Origin: Sulfuriferula sp.
Lineage (GTDB): Bacteria > Pseudomonadota > Gammaproteobacteria > Burkholderiales > Sulfuriferulaceae
Length of the DNA: 64,000 nucleotides
NCBI GenBank assembly: GCA_031291235.1
Contig: JARLJL010000009.1
Location: forward strand, 62,001-126,000
Direction of reading: 5' to 3'
The translations under genes were made by a program, and so were the position numbers. Shown in pieces: positions 1 through 9,473 of this stretch (position 1 is its first letter; each line of letters begins with the position of its first letter). The notes under the pieces are model-generated. The model searched no databases. It was not told where the DNA came from and was given only the letters and a program-made list of their open reading frames with translations.

Positions 1-1
1 G

Positions 2-352
2 CAATCGACCTTCGTCCCGCTGCAGTCCGCCGTCATCGGCGCAATGGTCGGTTATTTGAGCCTATGGAGCATATATTGGCTGTTCAAACTCGCCACAGGT
101 AAGGAAGGTATGGGTTTTGGCGATTTCAAATTGCTCGCTGCAATTGGCGCATGGCTGGGCTGGAGCATGCTGCCGCTCGTCATTTTACTGTCTTCGGCAG
201 TCGGCGCCATAGTCGGCATCATCCTGATCATACTGGCCAAACAGGGCCGCTCAGTGCCTATTCCGTTCGGCCCCTATCTGGCAGGCGGCGGGCTGATTGC
301 CCTGTTTTGGGGCCCAGGCATCATGCAAAGCTATCTTGCGACGCTCACATGA
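2..352 (+). CDS. pilD: Prepilin peptidase PilD, C-terminal part (partial)
   Basis: The reading frame is open from the first bases of the window, so only the C-terminal ~116 residues are present. PilD is the inner-membrane aspartyl protease that cleaves and N-methylates type IV prepilins and type II secretion pseudopilins. The visible part carries the GxGD-type catalytic motif (GMGFGDFKL), followed by hydrophobic membrane segments typical of the A24 family and a C-terminal glycine-rich hydrophobic helix. Its stop overlaps the coaE start (ATGA), as in the pilD-coaE-zapD-yacG string of many beta- and gammaproteobacteria. The first aspartate region and the N-terminal methylase domain lie outside the window. 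Confidence 0.93.
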   Translation, partial: QSTFVPLQSAVIGAMVGYLSLWSIYWLFKLATGKEGMGFGDFKLLAAIGAWLGWSMLPLVILLSSAVGAIVGIILIILAKQGRSVPIPFGPYLAGGGLIALFWGPGIMQSYLATLT

Positions 353-969
353 CATTCATAGTCGGGCTGACCGGCGGCATAGGCTGCGGCAAAACCACCG
401 TGAGCCAGCTGTTTGCCGAACTAGGTGTATCCATTATCGATACGGATGAAATTGCCCATGTGCTTACTGCCGCACACGGCCCCGCCATCCCGGCAATCGC
501 CGACGTATTCGGCACCGATTACATTGATGAACATGGCGCACTGAATCGCACGCTGATGCGCGAGCTCGTTTTCAATGATGCCGCGGCCAAGGACAAACTG
601 GAAGCAATCCTGCATCCCATGATTTATCAGTCTGTCATCGAAGCAATAGCACGACATACGGATGCTGCCTATATATTATTGGCAGTACCACTGTTAATTG
701 AAACCGGACGTTATTTACATCTGGTGCAACGCATACTGGTAGTCGATTGCGATGAACAGCAACAAATCAGCCGCACCATGGCGCGCAGTAATTTAAGCGC
801 CAATGCCGTGCAGCGCATTATGGCAAATCAAGCTTCCCGACAACAGCGATTACAGCAAGCAGACGATGTCATCCTGAATCAGGACACACCCGAGCTGACG
901 CAGCAGCAAGTAATGCAATTGCACCAAAGTTACCTATTGCAGGCGCATAACTTGTCCACAACGCATTAG
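349..969 (+). CDS. coaE: Dephospho-CoA kinase
   Basis: CoaE phosphorylates the 3'-hydroxyl of dephospho-CoA with ATP, the last step of coenzyme A synthesis in the cytoplasm. The 206-residue product begins with the P-loop [12 protein letters not shown] (residues ~6-17), followed by the family motif DTDEIAH. Length matches the E. coli enzyme. I chose the ATG at 349 because it starts just before the P-loop and overlaps the pilD stop. The same frame is open further upstream within pilD, but that part is a shadow with no family similarity. It is translationally coupled to pilD and precedes zapD. Confidence 0.97.
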   Translation: MTFIVGLTGGIGCGKTTVSQLFAELGVSIIDTDEIAHVLTAAHGPAIPAIADVFGTDYIDEHGALNRTLMRELVFNDAAAKDKLEAILHPMIYQSVIEAIARHTDAAYILLAVPLLIETGRYLHLVQRILVVDCDEQQQISRTMARSNLSANAVQRIMANQASRQQRLQQADDVILNQDTPELTQQQVMQLHQSYLLQAHNLSTTH

Positions 970-1042
970 CATTTGCCAACACAAACCTTATCATGTCAGA
1001 ATCCAGTTTGCATTCCATGCTTGCCATTACGCAACCCAACTC

Positions 1043-1795
1043 GTGATTCATTACGAATACCCACTCAGTGAGCGTGTCCGCACCTTACTTCGACTAGAGA
1101 GCTTATTTCAAAAAGCGCTCTATTTTGCCACGCTTGACGATCCGCTGCCGCATCATGCAGCTTTGCTAGCCATTTTCGAAATCATCGAGGTAGCTGCACG
1201 CGCCGATTTGAAGTCGGATATTCTGCAAGAGCTGGAACGACAACGTCAGGGACTGGAACCGCTACGCCGCAATGCCGCCATAGATCAGAACAAACTTACC
1301 GAAATACTCACGGAAATCAGCCAATGCCTGAAATCCATCCACGGCCTTGCGGGGAAACCCGGGCAGCACCTCAAGGATTATGAATGGCTGATGAACGTCA
1401 AACAACGTGCCAACATACCGGGAGGCACCTGCGAGTTCGACCTCCCTGCTTACCACTACTGGCTACACACCGCAGTTGCACAGCGCCGTGCCGATCTTGC
1501 GGCATGGATCACACCCATGCTGCCTATCTACCAGGGTTTGAGCGTCGTACTGAAATTGTTGCGGGAAAGCGGGCAAACGCAGCCGGTACTGGCCATTAAG
1601 GGCGGGTATCAACAAATGCTGGGCGGGCGCAATGCACAATTGCTCAAAATCAGCCTCAATCAAAACCTACCCTGTGTACCGGAAACCAGCGCCAATAAAT
1701 ATGCCCTCAGTATACGTTTTCTCACTGTCACCCAGGAGCACCCCAGCCAGTGTACGGAAAATATCGAATTTAACCTGACGTTCTGCAACCTATGA
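1043..1795 (+). CDS. zapD: Cell division protein ZapD
   Basis: ZapD (formerly YacF/DUF1342) binds the C-terminal tail of FtsZ and crosslinks protofilaments in the Z-ring. The 250-residue protein has the characteristic opening [16 protein letters not shown], the [13 protein letters not shown] segment and the closing [10 protein letters not shown]. It probably starts with GTG at 1043, because homologues begin at exactly this M-I-x-Y-E-Y position. It lies between coaE and yacG and overlaps yacG by four bases (ATGA), suggesting coupled translation. Function is assigned by family; nothing unusual is seen. Confidence 0.95.
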   Translation: MIHYEYPLSERVRTLLRLESLFQKALYFATLDDPLPHHAALLAIFEIIEVAARADLKSDILQELERQRQGLEPLRRNAAIDQNKLTEILTEISQCLKSIHGLAGKPGQHLKDYEWLMNVKQRANIPGGTCEFDLPAYHYWLHTAVAQRRADLAAWITPMLPIYQGLSVVLKLLRESGQTQPVLAIKGGYQQMLGGRNAQLLKISLNQNLPCVPETSANKYALSIRFLTVTQEHPSQCTENIEFNLTFCNL

Positions 1796-1980
1796 AACCG
1801 CCCGCCATAGTCAAATGCCCGACTTGTCAGAAACCCGTCGAATGGGTGCCGTCCAATCGTTATCGCCCGTTCTGTTCAGAACGCTGCCGCCTGATCGATT
1901 TGGGACAATGGGCAAATGAGGCATATAGCGTACCGGCTTCCGCACCGCCGGATCAGGACACTGACACTCCGCTTAACTAG
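1792..1980 (+). CDS. yacG: DNA gyrase inhibitor YacG (zinc-binding)
   Basis: This is a 62-residue zinc-ribbon protein with CPTCQKPV and [13 protein letters not shown], which supply the four zinc-binding cysteines of the YacG family. In E. coli YacG binds GyrB and blocks gyrase from binding DNA. The RPFCSERC...DLGxWxxxxY pattern is diagnostic. The start ATG overlaps the zapD stop. The gene ends within four bases of the convergent rpiA stop, leaving almost no intergenic space. Confidence 0.95.
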   Translation: MKPPAIVKCPTCQKPVEWVPSNRYRPFCSERCRLIDLGQWANEAYSVPASAPPDQDTDTPLN

Positions 1981-2642
1981 CAGCCGCCTGCCCGCATGGT
2001 TTTCACGCCATCTGCCGTGCCCAACAACAGTACATCAGCCGGACGCTGGGCAAATAACCCGTTGGTAACCACGCCGACAATCTGGTTAAGCGCCGTTTCC
2101 AACTCCACCGGGTTCATGATGCTCAATCCATGCACGTCGAGAATCACGTTGCCGTTATCGGTAGTAAAACCTTCACGTAACCGAGGCTCGCCGCCCAGTT
2201 TGACCAGTTCGCGCGCAACGTAACTACGTGCCATCGGAATCACCTCTACCGGCAGGGGGAAGCGGCCCAGCACATCAACCAGCTTGGAAGCATCGGCCAA
2301 GCAAATGAATTGCTTGCTACAAGCCGCCACGATTTTTTCACGCGTCAAAGCACCGCCGCCGCCTTTGATCATATGCATATGCATAGTAATTTCGTCGGCG
2401 CCATCCACATATATTTCCAGCTCGCCGACATCGTTCAATTCGTACACGGCGATCCCGTGCCCCGACAAGCGACGCGCGGTAGCTTCAGAACTGGCAACAG
2501 CACCGTCGAAACGCCCCTTGACCTTGGCCAGCTCATCAATAAAAAAATTCGCCGTCGACCCAGTCCCCACACCGATAATGCCTTGCGGCACATACTCAAC
2601 CGCGGCACGCGCCACGGCCTGTTTCAATTCATCTTGTGTCAT
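1977..2642 (-). CDS. rpiA: Ribose-5-phosphate isomerase A
   Basis: RpiA interconverts ribose-5-phosphate and ribulose-5-phosphate in the non-oxidative pentose phosphate pathway. The 221-residue product has the family motifs [12 protein letters not shown] near the N-terminus, VDGADEI with the catalytic aspartates, and the [12 protein letters not shown] loop carrying the catalytic glutamate and lysine. Length is normal. It is transcribed on its own, convergent to yacG (stops overlap) and divergent from ilvA. Confidence 0.97.
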   Translation of the reverse strand: MTQDELKQAVARAAVEYVPQGIIGVGTGSTANFFIDELAKVKGRFDGAVASSEATARRLSGHGIAVYELNDVGELEIYVDGADEITMHMHMIKGGGGALTREKIVAACSKQFICLADASKLVDVLGRFPLPVEVIPMARSYVARELVKLGGEPRLREGFTTDNGNVILDVHGLSIMNPVELETALNQIVGVVTNGLFAQRPADVLLLGTADGVKTMRAGGC

Positions 2643-2759
2643 TGTCGTCCCCGCTTCACTTGCTCATTACAAAAACAAAGAGGATAACCATAAATCAGAA
2701 TTTTCACAAATGGCGCAAGGTCTGTTAATCTTAGCATTCTGTTAGACACCAACCGCATC

Positions 2760-4286
2760 ATGGCAAACCAAGACCTTACCCACGACTACCTGGCCGACAT
2801 ACTTACCGCACGCGTTTACGATGTAGCCATAGAATCCCCGCTGGAGCTCGCCCCCAATCTGTCTGCACGCATCGGCAACAACATCTACCTGAAACGCGAA
2901 GACCTGCAAGCGGTATTTTCCTTCAAGCTGCGCGGCGCCTATAACAAAATGGCCGGGCTATCGGCGGATGCGTTAAACGCCGGCGTTATTACCGCATCGG
3001 CCGGCAATCATGCCCAAGGCGTAGCCCTCGCCGCGCAAAAACTCGGTTGCCGCGCGACCATCGTCATGCCCACGCCCACGCCGCAAATCAAGGTCAACGC
3101 AGTCAAAGCGCGCGGTGCCGAAGCCATACTGGTTGGCGACACTTACGACGACGCCTATGCCTATGCCAGAAATCTTGCGGCAACATCTGGCGCAACCTAC
3201 GTCCACCCCTATGACGACCCGGCTGTCATCGCCGGACAAGGTACCGTGGCGATGGAAATCTTGCGCCAGCACAGCGCGCCCATAGATGCGATCTTCATCC
3301 CGGTTGGCGGCGGCGGACTGATCGCGGGCATGGCTGTATATATCAAACGCCTTAAACCCGGCATCAAGGTCATCGGCGTCGAACCGGAAGATGCCGATGC
3401 CATGGCAAGGTCGCTCAAGGAACAGCAGCGTGTACTGCTGTCGCAAGTCGGCATTTTTGCCGATGGCGTAGCCGTCAAACAAGTCGGTGAAGAAACCTTC
3501 AGACTGGCGAGTCTGTACGTGGATGAAATCATCCGTGTCGATAACGACGCGATCTGTGCAGCAATCAAGGATGTATTCGAAGACACCCGCTCCATTCTTG
3601 AGCCGTCCGGCGCGCTATCCGTCGCAGGCGCCAAGATCTGGTGCGCGCGTGAACAGATATCCAACAGCACTGTCGTCGCCGTTGCCAGCGGTGCCAACAT
3701 GAATTTCGACCGGTTGCGTTACATTGCGGAACGCGCCGAACTGGGCGAACGCCGCGAAGCCATCCTCGCCGTTACCATCCCGGAGACGCCGGGCAGCTTC
3801 AAAGCATTCTGCGCCTTGCTGGGCGCACGCAACATCACCGAATTCAACTACCGTTATGCCGACAATCAGGACGCACATGTATTCGTCGGCGTGCAAGTAC
3901 CCAACCGGCAAGCAGCCGCCGATCTGATCAGTTTGCTGCAATCCAGCGGCCTCACCACCATAGACCTGACCGATAACGAAATGGCCAAACTGCACGTGCG
4001 CCATCTGGTCGGCGGACATGCGCCGCAAGTGAAGCACGAACTGGTTTACCGTTTCGAATTTCCCGAACGCCCGGGCGCATTAATGCGCTTCCTCAATACA
4101 CTCAGCCAGAACTGGAACATCAGCCTGTTCCACTACCGCAATCACGGTGCGGATTATGGGCGCGTGCTGGTCGGCATACAGGTACCGCCGCATGAGCAGG
4201 AAGACTTCCATGCCTCACTCGACCGTCTGGGTTACCCATACTGGGATGAAACGAATAACGCGGCTTACAGACTGTTTTTGAACTAG
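2760..4286 (+). CDS. ilvA: Threonine ammonia-lyase (biosynthetic threonine deaminase)
   Basis: IlvA deaminates threonine to 2-oxobutanoate, the committed step to isoleucine. The first ~320 residues form the PLP catalytic domain: FSFKLRGAYNKM holds the PLP lysine, TASAGNHAQGVA is the substrate-binding loop and VGGGGLIAG binds the phosphate. Residues ~330-508 form two ACT-like regulatory domains, the arrangement of the allosterically inhibited biosynthetic enzyme rather than the short catabolic form. The stop codon is immediately followed by the slt start, so the two are probably co-transcribed. Confidence 0.97.
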   Translation: MANQDLTHDYLADILTARVYDVAIESPLELAPNLSARIGNNIYLKREDLQAVFSFKLRGAYNKMAGLSADALNAGVITASAGNHAQGVALAAQKLGCRATIVMPTPTPQIKVNAVKARGAEAILVGDTYDDAYAYARNLAATSGATYVHPYDDPAVIAGQGTVAMEILRQHSAPIDAIFIPVGGGGLIAGMAVYIKRLKPGIKVIGVEPEDADAMARSLKEQQRVLLSQVGIFADGVAVKQVGEETFRLASLYVDEIIRVDNDAICAAIKDVFEDTRSILEPSGALSVAGAKIWCAREQISNSTVVAVASGANMNFDRLRYIAERAELGERREAILAVTIPETPGSFKAFCALLGARNITEFNYRYADNQDAHVFVGVQVPNRQAAADLISLLQSSGLTTIDLTDNEMAKLHVRHLVGGHAPQVKHELVYRFEFPERPGALMRFLNTLSQNWNISLFHYRNHGADYGRVLVGIQVPPHEQEDFHASLDRLGYPYWDETNNAAYRLFLN

Positions 4287-6230
4287 ATGCGTTTTTTCCT
4301 TGCCTGCCTCATCCTTGCCGTCAGCATACTGGCCCATGCCGACGACGACAGCGACTTTACTGCGGCGCGCGAAGCGTTTCGTACCGGTCAAATTCAGCGT
4401 TTGCCGGACTATGCCCAACGCCTGCAAAATTCGGTATTGCTGCCGTATGTGCAATACTGGCTGATCAGTTCGCAACTCAAAACCGCCAGTCCTGACGACA
4501 TACGCTATTTTATCGACCGCAACAGCGACACCCCGTTATCCAACAAGCTGCGCAGCAACTGGTTGCACCAGCTCGGGCAGCAACAGGACTGGACAACCTA
4601 TCTCAACGAATACCCTCTCGCAGTCAATCCGGACATGGATTTACAATGTTATGCGCTACAAGCGCGCATTGCCCAGGGCCAGCCGCTGGCGCTCAAAGAC
4701 GGCGTAGCATTATGGTTTACCGGCAAGGAAATGCCTGCCAGTTGCGACGACCTGTTCGACATGCTGATTGCCAAACAATACATCAGCCAGAACGATATCT
4801 GGCAGCGCATCCGCCTGCTGCTGGCAAACAATAACACCGCTACCGTCCTCAAGATCGAGGCCTATTTAAGCGCCCCATCAAAGATCGATCACAAGCTGCT
4901 GAATGCCGCCAGCAATGCACCTGAAGCCTTGCTCAATAGCAACCGGCTGGATCTGCATCAACGCGAATCGCGCGAACTGGCGCTCTACGCTATCAACCGC
5001 ATGGCCCGCAGCAATGCCGCCAACGCAGTACTGGAATGGGAAAGGATCAAGTCCGAGTTCCCCGCAGACGACAGACACTATGCCTGGGGACAGCTTGCCG
5101 TCTACGGCGCCAGACAACATTTGCCAGCGGCCCTGAGCTGGTTTGGAAAACTCGACGATCATGAACTCAGCGACGAACAGCTGGCATGGAAAACCCGGGC
5201 CGCAATGCTCATCGGCAATTGGCTAACCGTGCGTGATAGCATCCTGTCCATGTCGGAAAATGCGCGCAATGAGGCGGCATGGCGCTATTGGCTGGCGCGC
5301 GCATATAAAACCGAAAACAAAACCTATCAGGCCAACTTACTGCTCGCGCCGTTATCGCGTGAATACAATTTCTACGGATTGCTGGCAGAAGAAGAGCTCG
5401 GCACTGTGGCGGGCAGCCCGGTCATCAATTTCAACGTAGCCGGCGACGAAGTTTCCGCCATCAGCCGCATCCCGGCCATCCAGCGCGCACTACAGCTATA
5501 CCGGCTGGATTTTCGTACTGAAGCCAACAACGAATGGAACTGGGCGACCCGCAATTTCGACGATCGCCGATTACTTGCAGCAGCCGAATTCGCCCGCCAG
5601 CAAAACTGGCTGGATCGCGCGATCAATACCGCCGACCGCACACAACAACTGCACAACTTCGATTTGCGTTTTCTCGCACCGTATCGCGATATTGCCCACC
5701 AGTATGCCAAGGAATATGGACTGGACGAAGCCTGGGTATACGGTCTCATGCGCCAGGAAAGCCGGTTTGTCAGTCAGGCCAAGTCCGGAGTGGGCGCCTC
5801 CGGCATCATGCAGATCATGCCGGCCACCGCACGCTGGATCGCCAACAAGCTCGGCATTCGTCACTTTCAGACCGAACACTTGCATCAACTGGAAACCAAC
5901 ATGCAATTCGGCATGTTCTACCTGAAAACCATACAACAAAGTCTGGACAACTCGGACGTGCTCGCTACTGCAGCATATAATGCCGGCCCCGGGCGAGCAC
6001 GACGCTGGCGTGGCGAAAACGCAACAGAAGGCGCGATTTATGTCGAGAATATCCCGTTTACCGAAACCCGCGACTACGTCAAAAAGGTCATCTCCAATGC
6101 TGTATTCTACGCGCGCCGTTTCAACCAGCCGGAAACGTCGATCAAGACCCGGCTAGGCACCATAGCCGGTGCCAGCACACCAGCTTTATGCGGCGGCAGC
6201 GACGAGAATGCACCGAGCTGCGATAACTAG
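4287..6230 (+). CDS. slt: Soluble lytic murein transglycosylase (Slt70 type)
   Basis: This periplasmic enzyme cleaves peptidoglycan glycan strands to 1,6-anhydro-muropeptides. The 647-residue product has a signal peptide (FFLACLILAVSILAHA), a long alpha-helical superhelix region (~25-470) and a C-terminal SLT domain (~480-620). The SLT domain holds MRQESRF with the catalytic Glu, then GIMQIMPATARW and AAYNAGPGRARRW. This order is classic Slt70. It begins directly after the ilvA stop and converges on bioA with a 4-bp overlap. Confidence 0.95.
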   Translation: MRFFLACLILAVSILAHADDDSDFTAAREAFRTGQIQRLPDYAQRLQNSVLLPYVQYWLISSQLKTASPDDIRYFIDRNSDTPLSNKLRSNWLHQLGQQQDWTTYLNEYPLAVNPDMDLQCYALQARIAQGQPLALKDGVALWFTGKEMPASCDDLFDMLIAKQYISQNDIWQRIRLLLANNNTATVLKIEAYLSAPSKIDHKLLNAASNAPEALLNSNRLDLHQRESRELALYAINRMARSNAANAVLEWERIKSEFPADDRHYAWGQLAVYGARQHLPAALSWFGKLDDHELSDEQLAWKTRAAMLIGNWLTVRDSILSMSENARNEAAWRYWLARAYKTENKTYQANLLLAPLSREYNFYGLLAEEELGTVAGSPVINFNVAGDEVSAISRIPAIQRALQLYRLDFRTEANNEWNWATRNFDDRRLLAAAEFARQQNWLDRAINTADRTQQLHNFDLRFLAPYRDIAHQYAKEYGLDEAWVYGLMRQESRFVSQAKSGVGASGIMQIMPATARWIANKLGIRHFQTEHLHQLETNMQFGMFYLKTIQQSLDNSDVLATAAYNAGPGRARRWRGENATEGAIYVENIPFTETRDYVKKVISNAVFYARRFNQPETSIKTRLGTIAGASTPALCGGSDENAPSCDN

Positions 6231-7579
6231 ATTTCGCCGATCGCCTGTCGCAATGCAATCAAACTGCCGCTGACCAATTGATCCATTTCCGCCTCATTAA
6301 TCACGTAAGGCGGCATAAAATACACCGTATTGCCGATAGGCCGCAGCAACAAGTTCTGCTCCAGTGCTGCCAGATAAAAATCACGGGCAAACCCGACGCC
6401 TGCTCCGAGCACATCGAACGCCCAGATCATGCCGGTACGCCGAAAATCAGCCACCCGCGGATGCTCGCGCAGCGGTAGCACCGCTTGCTCCAGATACGCC
6501 GCCTTGCTGCGATTGGCTGCCAGCACCTGATCCTCTGCAAAGATATCCAGCGTCGCCAGAGCAGCGCGACACGCCAGCGGATTGCCCGTGTAGGAGTGCG
6601 AATGCAAAAAGCCGCGCGCGGTAGCATCATCGTAAAATGCGCCATAAATCTCATCAGTCACCAGCACCGCCGACAACGGCAAGTACCCGCCGGTAATGCC
6701 CTTGGACAAACACATCAGATCCGGCTTGATTGCCGCTTGCTCGCAAGCGAACATGGTGCCGGTACGACCGAAACCGACCGCAATTTCATCGGCAATCAAA
6801 TGCACGCCGAATTCGTCGCACAATTGCCGTACCCGGGTTAAATACGCGGGGTGATACATGGCCATTCCCGCCGCACCCTGAACCAGCGGCTCGACTATCA
6901 ACGCCGCTACCCGTCGATGATGTTGCGCCAGGTACTCCGCCAGATCCTGTGCCGCACGCAAGGCATACTGCTCTGCCGATTCACCGACTTCCGCCAGGCG
7001 CCAGTCGGGACTCATCACCTGCGCGCTCTGCCGCAACAACGGCGCATACGTGTCCTTGAAAATCGCCACATCGGTTACCGACAGCGCACCCAGCGTTTCA
7101 CCGTGATAGCTGTTTTTCAGGCTGACAAATTCGGTTTTGTCGGCTTGCCCGCGATTGCGCCAGTAATGGAAGCTCATCTTCAGTGCAATCTCGGTGGCAG
7201 AAGCGCCATCCGATCCGTAAAAAGCGTGTCCCAATCCTGTCAGTTGCGCCAGACGTTCGGACAGCGCGACGACCGGCGCATGCGTACAGCCGGCCAGCAT
7301 CACGTGTTCGATCTGTTCAAGCTGGTCGCAAATCGCCGCATTGATGCGCGGGTTGGCGTGACCGAACAGATTTACCCACCAGGACGAGATTCCATCGATA
7401 TACCCTCGCCCATCGCTATCGTATAACCATACCCCCTGCCCGCGCGCAATCGCCAGCGGCGGCGTAGCGATCTGCTGTTTCATTTGCGTACAGGGGTGCC
7501 AGACTGCCGCCTGGGTCCGACTAATCAAATCAGATTGTTCCATTGCACTTTTTGTATCCAGAAAACCGACATTGGGCAT
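6227..7579 (-). CDS. bioA: Adenosylmethionine-8-amino-7-oxononanoate aminotransferase
   Basis: BioA transfers the amino group of S-adenosylmethionine to 7-keto-8-aminopelargonate, giving DAPA in biotin synthesis. The 450-residue class III aminotransferase shows HPCTQMKQ, the substrate loop SSWWVNLFGHANP, YGSDGASATEIALKM, and the PLP-lysine region CLSKGITGGYLPL. The start is uncertain: ATG at 7579 gives the longest form, but ATG at 7543 (MEQSDLI) fits the family's usual N-terminus and neither has a clear ribosome site. It is physically separate from the bioB-F-H-C-D operon 8 kb away. Confidence 0.96.
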   Translation of the reverse strand: MPNVGFLDTKSAMEQSDLISRTQAAVWHPCTQMKQQIATPPLAIARGQGVWLYDSDGRGYIDGISSWWVNLFGHANPRINAAICDQLEQIEHVMLAGCTHAPVVALSERLAQLTGLGHAFYGSDGASATEIALKMSFHYWRNRGQADKTEFVSLKNSYHGETLGALSVTDVAIFKDTYAPLLRQSAQVMSPDWRLAEVGESAEQYALRAAQDLAEYLAQHHRRVAALIVEPLVQGAAGMAMYHPAYLTRVRQLCDEFGVHLIADEIAVGFGRTGTMFACEQAAIKPDLMCLSKGITGGYLPLSAVLVTDEIYGAFYDDATARGFLHSHSYTGNPLACRAALATLDIFAEDQVLAANRSKAAYLEQAVLPLREHPRVADFRRTGMIWAFDVLGAGVGFARDFYLAALEQNLLLRPIGNTVYFMPPYVINEAEMDQLVSGSLIALRQAIGEI

Positions 7580-7700
7580 TTTAATGAAATTTGGCGCATC
7601 GCTTCACATTTAGTGTTTTTTTGGTTAGCATACACGCATACTTCCAAACGCATTCGCGTGTTGACCTGATATTTTTACCTATTCATTCTGCGAGGATTCC

Positions 7701-8027
7701 ATGAGCGAGCATATTCATTACGTTACCGACGACACTTTTGAGCAAGAGGTCCTGCAGTCCACCTTGCCCGTGCTGGTGGATTACTGGGCCGACTGGTGTG
7801 GTCCCTGCAAAATGATTGCGCCGATACTGGATGAAGTTGCAAAAGAATACACAGGCCGCCTCAAAATTGCCAAACTCAATATCGACGAAAATCAGTCCAC
7901 TCCTCCAAAATTCGGTATCCGCGGCATCCCCACCCTGATGATATTCAAGAACGGCAATGTCGAAGCAACCAAAGTCGGCGCATTATCCAAATCTCAACTC
8001 ACAGCTTTTGTTGACAGCAACATTTAA
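7701..8027 (+). CDS. trxA: Thioredoxin 1
   Basis: A 108-residue thioredoxin with the active-site WCGPC (redox cysteines C33 and C36), the cis-proline region [14 protein letters not shown] and standard length. It reduces protein disulfides in the cytoplasm, fed by thioredoxin reductase. A GAGGA ribosome site precedes the ATG. It sits just before rho, the common trxA-rho order of proteobacteria, separated by a leader that can form a long stem (see the dyad at 8039-8097). Confidence 0.97.
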   Translation: MSEHIHYVTDDTFEQEVLQSTLPVLVDYWADWCGPCKMIAPILDEVAKEYTGRLKIAKLNIDENQSTPPKFGIRGIPTLMIFKNGNVEATKVGALSKSQLTAFVDSNI

Positions 8028-8038
8028 TTCCATTATTC

Positions 8039-8097
8039 TGCGCCTGAGCCTATCCGAATAGCAGTAAAAAATCTAAATTATTCGGACATCAGGCGCA
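8039..8097 (+). promoter_or_regulatory. Two-part inverted repeat in the trxA-rho intergenic leader
   Basis: TGCGCCTGA (8039-8047) pairs with TCAGGCGCA (8089-8097), and inside it TCCGAATA (8053-8060) pairs with TATTCGGA (8079-8086), with an AT-rich loop. There is no U-run after it, so it is not a standard terminator. It lies 55 bp before rho. In E. coli rho is autoregulated through its leader; that this dyad has such a role is an inference. It could also protect the trxA mRNA 3' end. Confidence 0.55.
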
Positions 8098-8151
8098 TCC
8101 CTCCCTATTTGTTTACATCCTGCCTTTTGATTAGGCTTAGAGTTTTCCTAC

Positions 8152-9414
8152 ATGCATTTATCTGACCTGAAACAACTTCACGTCACCCAACTAGTTGAAA
8201 TGGCGACGACCAGCTCAATTGAAGGTGCCAATCGTTTGCGCAAGCAAGAGCTGATTTTCGCGCTACTGAAAAACCAGGCGAAGAAAGGCGTCAGCATCTT
8301 CGGCGAAGGCACGCTGGAAGTGCTCCCCGACGGCTTCGGCTTTCTGCGCTCGCCGGACACCTCCTATCTGGCCAGCCCGGATGACATTTACATATCGCCA
8401 TCGCAGATTCGACGTTTCAATTTGCATACCGGCGACTCCATAGAAGGTGAAATTCGCATCCCCAAAGACGGCGAACGTTACTTTGCTCTGGTCAAGGTAG
8501 ACAAAGTCAATAGCGAACCGCCAGAAAACGCCAAGAACAAGATTCTGTTTGAAAACCTCACCCCGCTGCACCCTACCCAACCACTCTTACTCGAACGCGA
8601 CATCCGCGCCGAAGAAAACATTACCGGCCGTATCATCGATATGATCGCGCCTATCGGTAAAGGTCAGCGCGGCTTGCTGGTTGCCAGCCCGAAATCGGGT
8701 AAGACGGTGATGCTGCAGCATATCGCTCACGCCATTACCAACAACCATCCCGACGTCATCATGATCGTATTGCTGATCGATGAACGCCCCGAGGAAGTGA
8801 CTGAAATGACACGCTCGGTACGCGGTGAAGTGGTGGCGTCGACGTTTGACGAACCGGCTACCCGTCACGTGCAGGTAGCGGAAATGGTCATCGAAAAAGC
8901 CAAACGTCTGGTTGAACACAAAAAAGACGTGGTCATTTTGCTGGACTCGATTACCCGGCTGGCCCGCGCCTACAACACGGTCATCCCGTCATCGGGCAAA
9001 GTGCTGACCGGCGGCGTCGACGCCAATGCGCTGCAACGTCCCAAACGCTTCTTCGGCGCTGCGCGTAACATCGAAGAAGGCGGTTCGCTGACTATCATCG
9101 CCACTGCGCTGGTAGAAACCGGCAGCCGTATGGACGATGTGATCTTCGAAGAATTCAAAGGCACCGGCAATATGGAAATCCATCTGGATCGCCGTATGGC
9201 AGAGAAACGTCTGTACCCTGCGATTAACGTCAACCGCTCCGGTACGCGCCGCGAAGAACTGCTGATCAAGGCCGACATCCTGCAAAAGATCTGGGTACTG
9301 CGCAAACTGCTCTACCCCATGGACGATCTGGAAGCGATGGAATTCCTGCTCGACAAGGTCAAAGCCACCAAGAACAATGCGGAGTTCTTCGACTCCATGC
9401 GCGGCGGGCGCTAA
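8152..9414 (+). CDS. rho: Transcription termination factor Rho
   Basis: Rho is the hexameric RNA-dependent ATPase that ends transcription at unstructured C-rich sites. The 420-residue protein has the N-terminal Rho domain, the RNA-binding cold-shock-like domain ([17 protein letters not shown]), the Walker [11 protein letters not shown] (~180-189), Walker [17 protein letters not shown] and the C-terminal [13 protein letters not shown]. Length and motifs are standard. It follows trxA and ends at a strong intrinsic terminator. Confidence 0.98.
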   Translation: MHLSDLKQLHVTQLVEMATTSSIEGANRLRKQELIFALLKNQAKKGVSIFGEGTLEVLPDGFGFLRSPDTSYLASPDDIYISPSQIRRFNLHTGDSIEGEIRIPKDGERYFALVKVDKVNSEPPENAKNKILFENLTPLHPTQPLLLERDIRAEENITGRIIDMIAPIGKGQRGLLVASPKSGKTVMLQHIAHAITNNHPDVIMIVLLIDERPEEVTEMTRSVRGEVVASTFDEPATRHVQVAEMVIEKAKRLVEHKKDVVILLDSITRLARAYNTVIPSSGKVLTGGVDANALQRPKRFFGAARNIEEGGSLTIIATALVETGSRMDDVIFEEFKGTGNMEIHLDRRMAEKRLYPAINVNRSGTRREELLIKADILQKIWVLRKLLYPMDDLEAMEFLLDKVKATKNNAEFFDSMRGGR

Positions 9415-9427
9415 GCCTGACGCATTG

Positions 9428-9473
9428 ACCGGATTAACTGCCAGTATCTCGCTGGCGGTTAATCCGGTTTTTT
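9428..9473 (+). terminator. Intrinsic terminator of rho
   Basis: A 17-bp stem with one G-U pair (ACCGGATTAACTGCCAG, 9428-9444, with its complement at 9452-9468), a 7-nt loop and a run of T at 9469-9473. It begins 14 bases after the rho stop. Its T-run overlaps the last codon of the convergent mltA gene. Confidence 0.92.

Noticed and set aside
7661..7689. Promoter-like TTGACC ... CATTCT before trxA
   Set aside because: The predicted transcript start would fall on the ribosome site, and the -10 box is poor.
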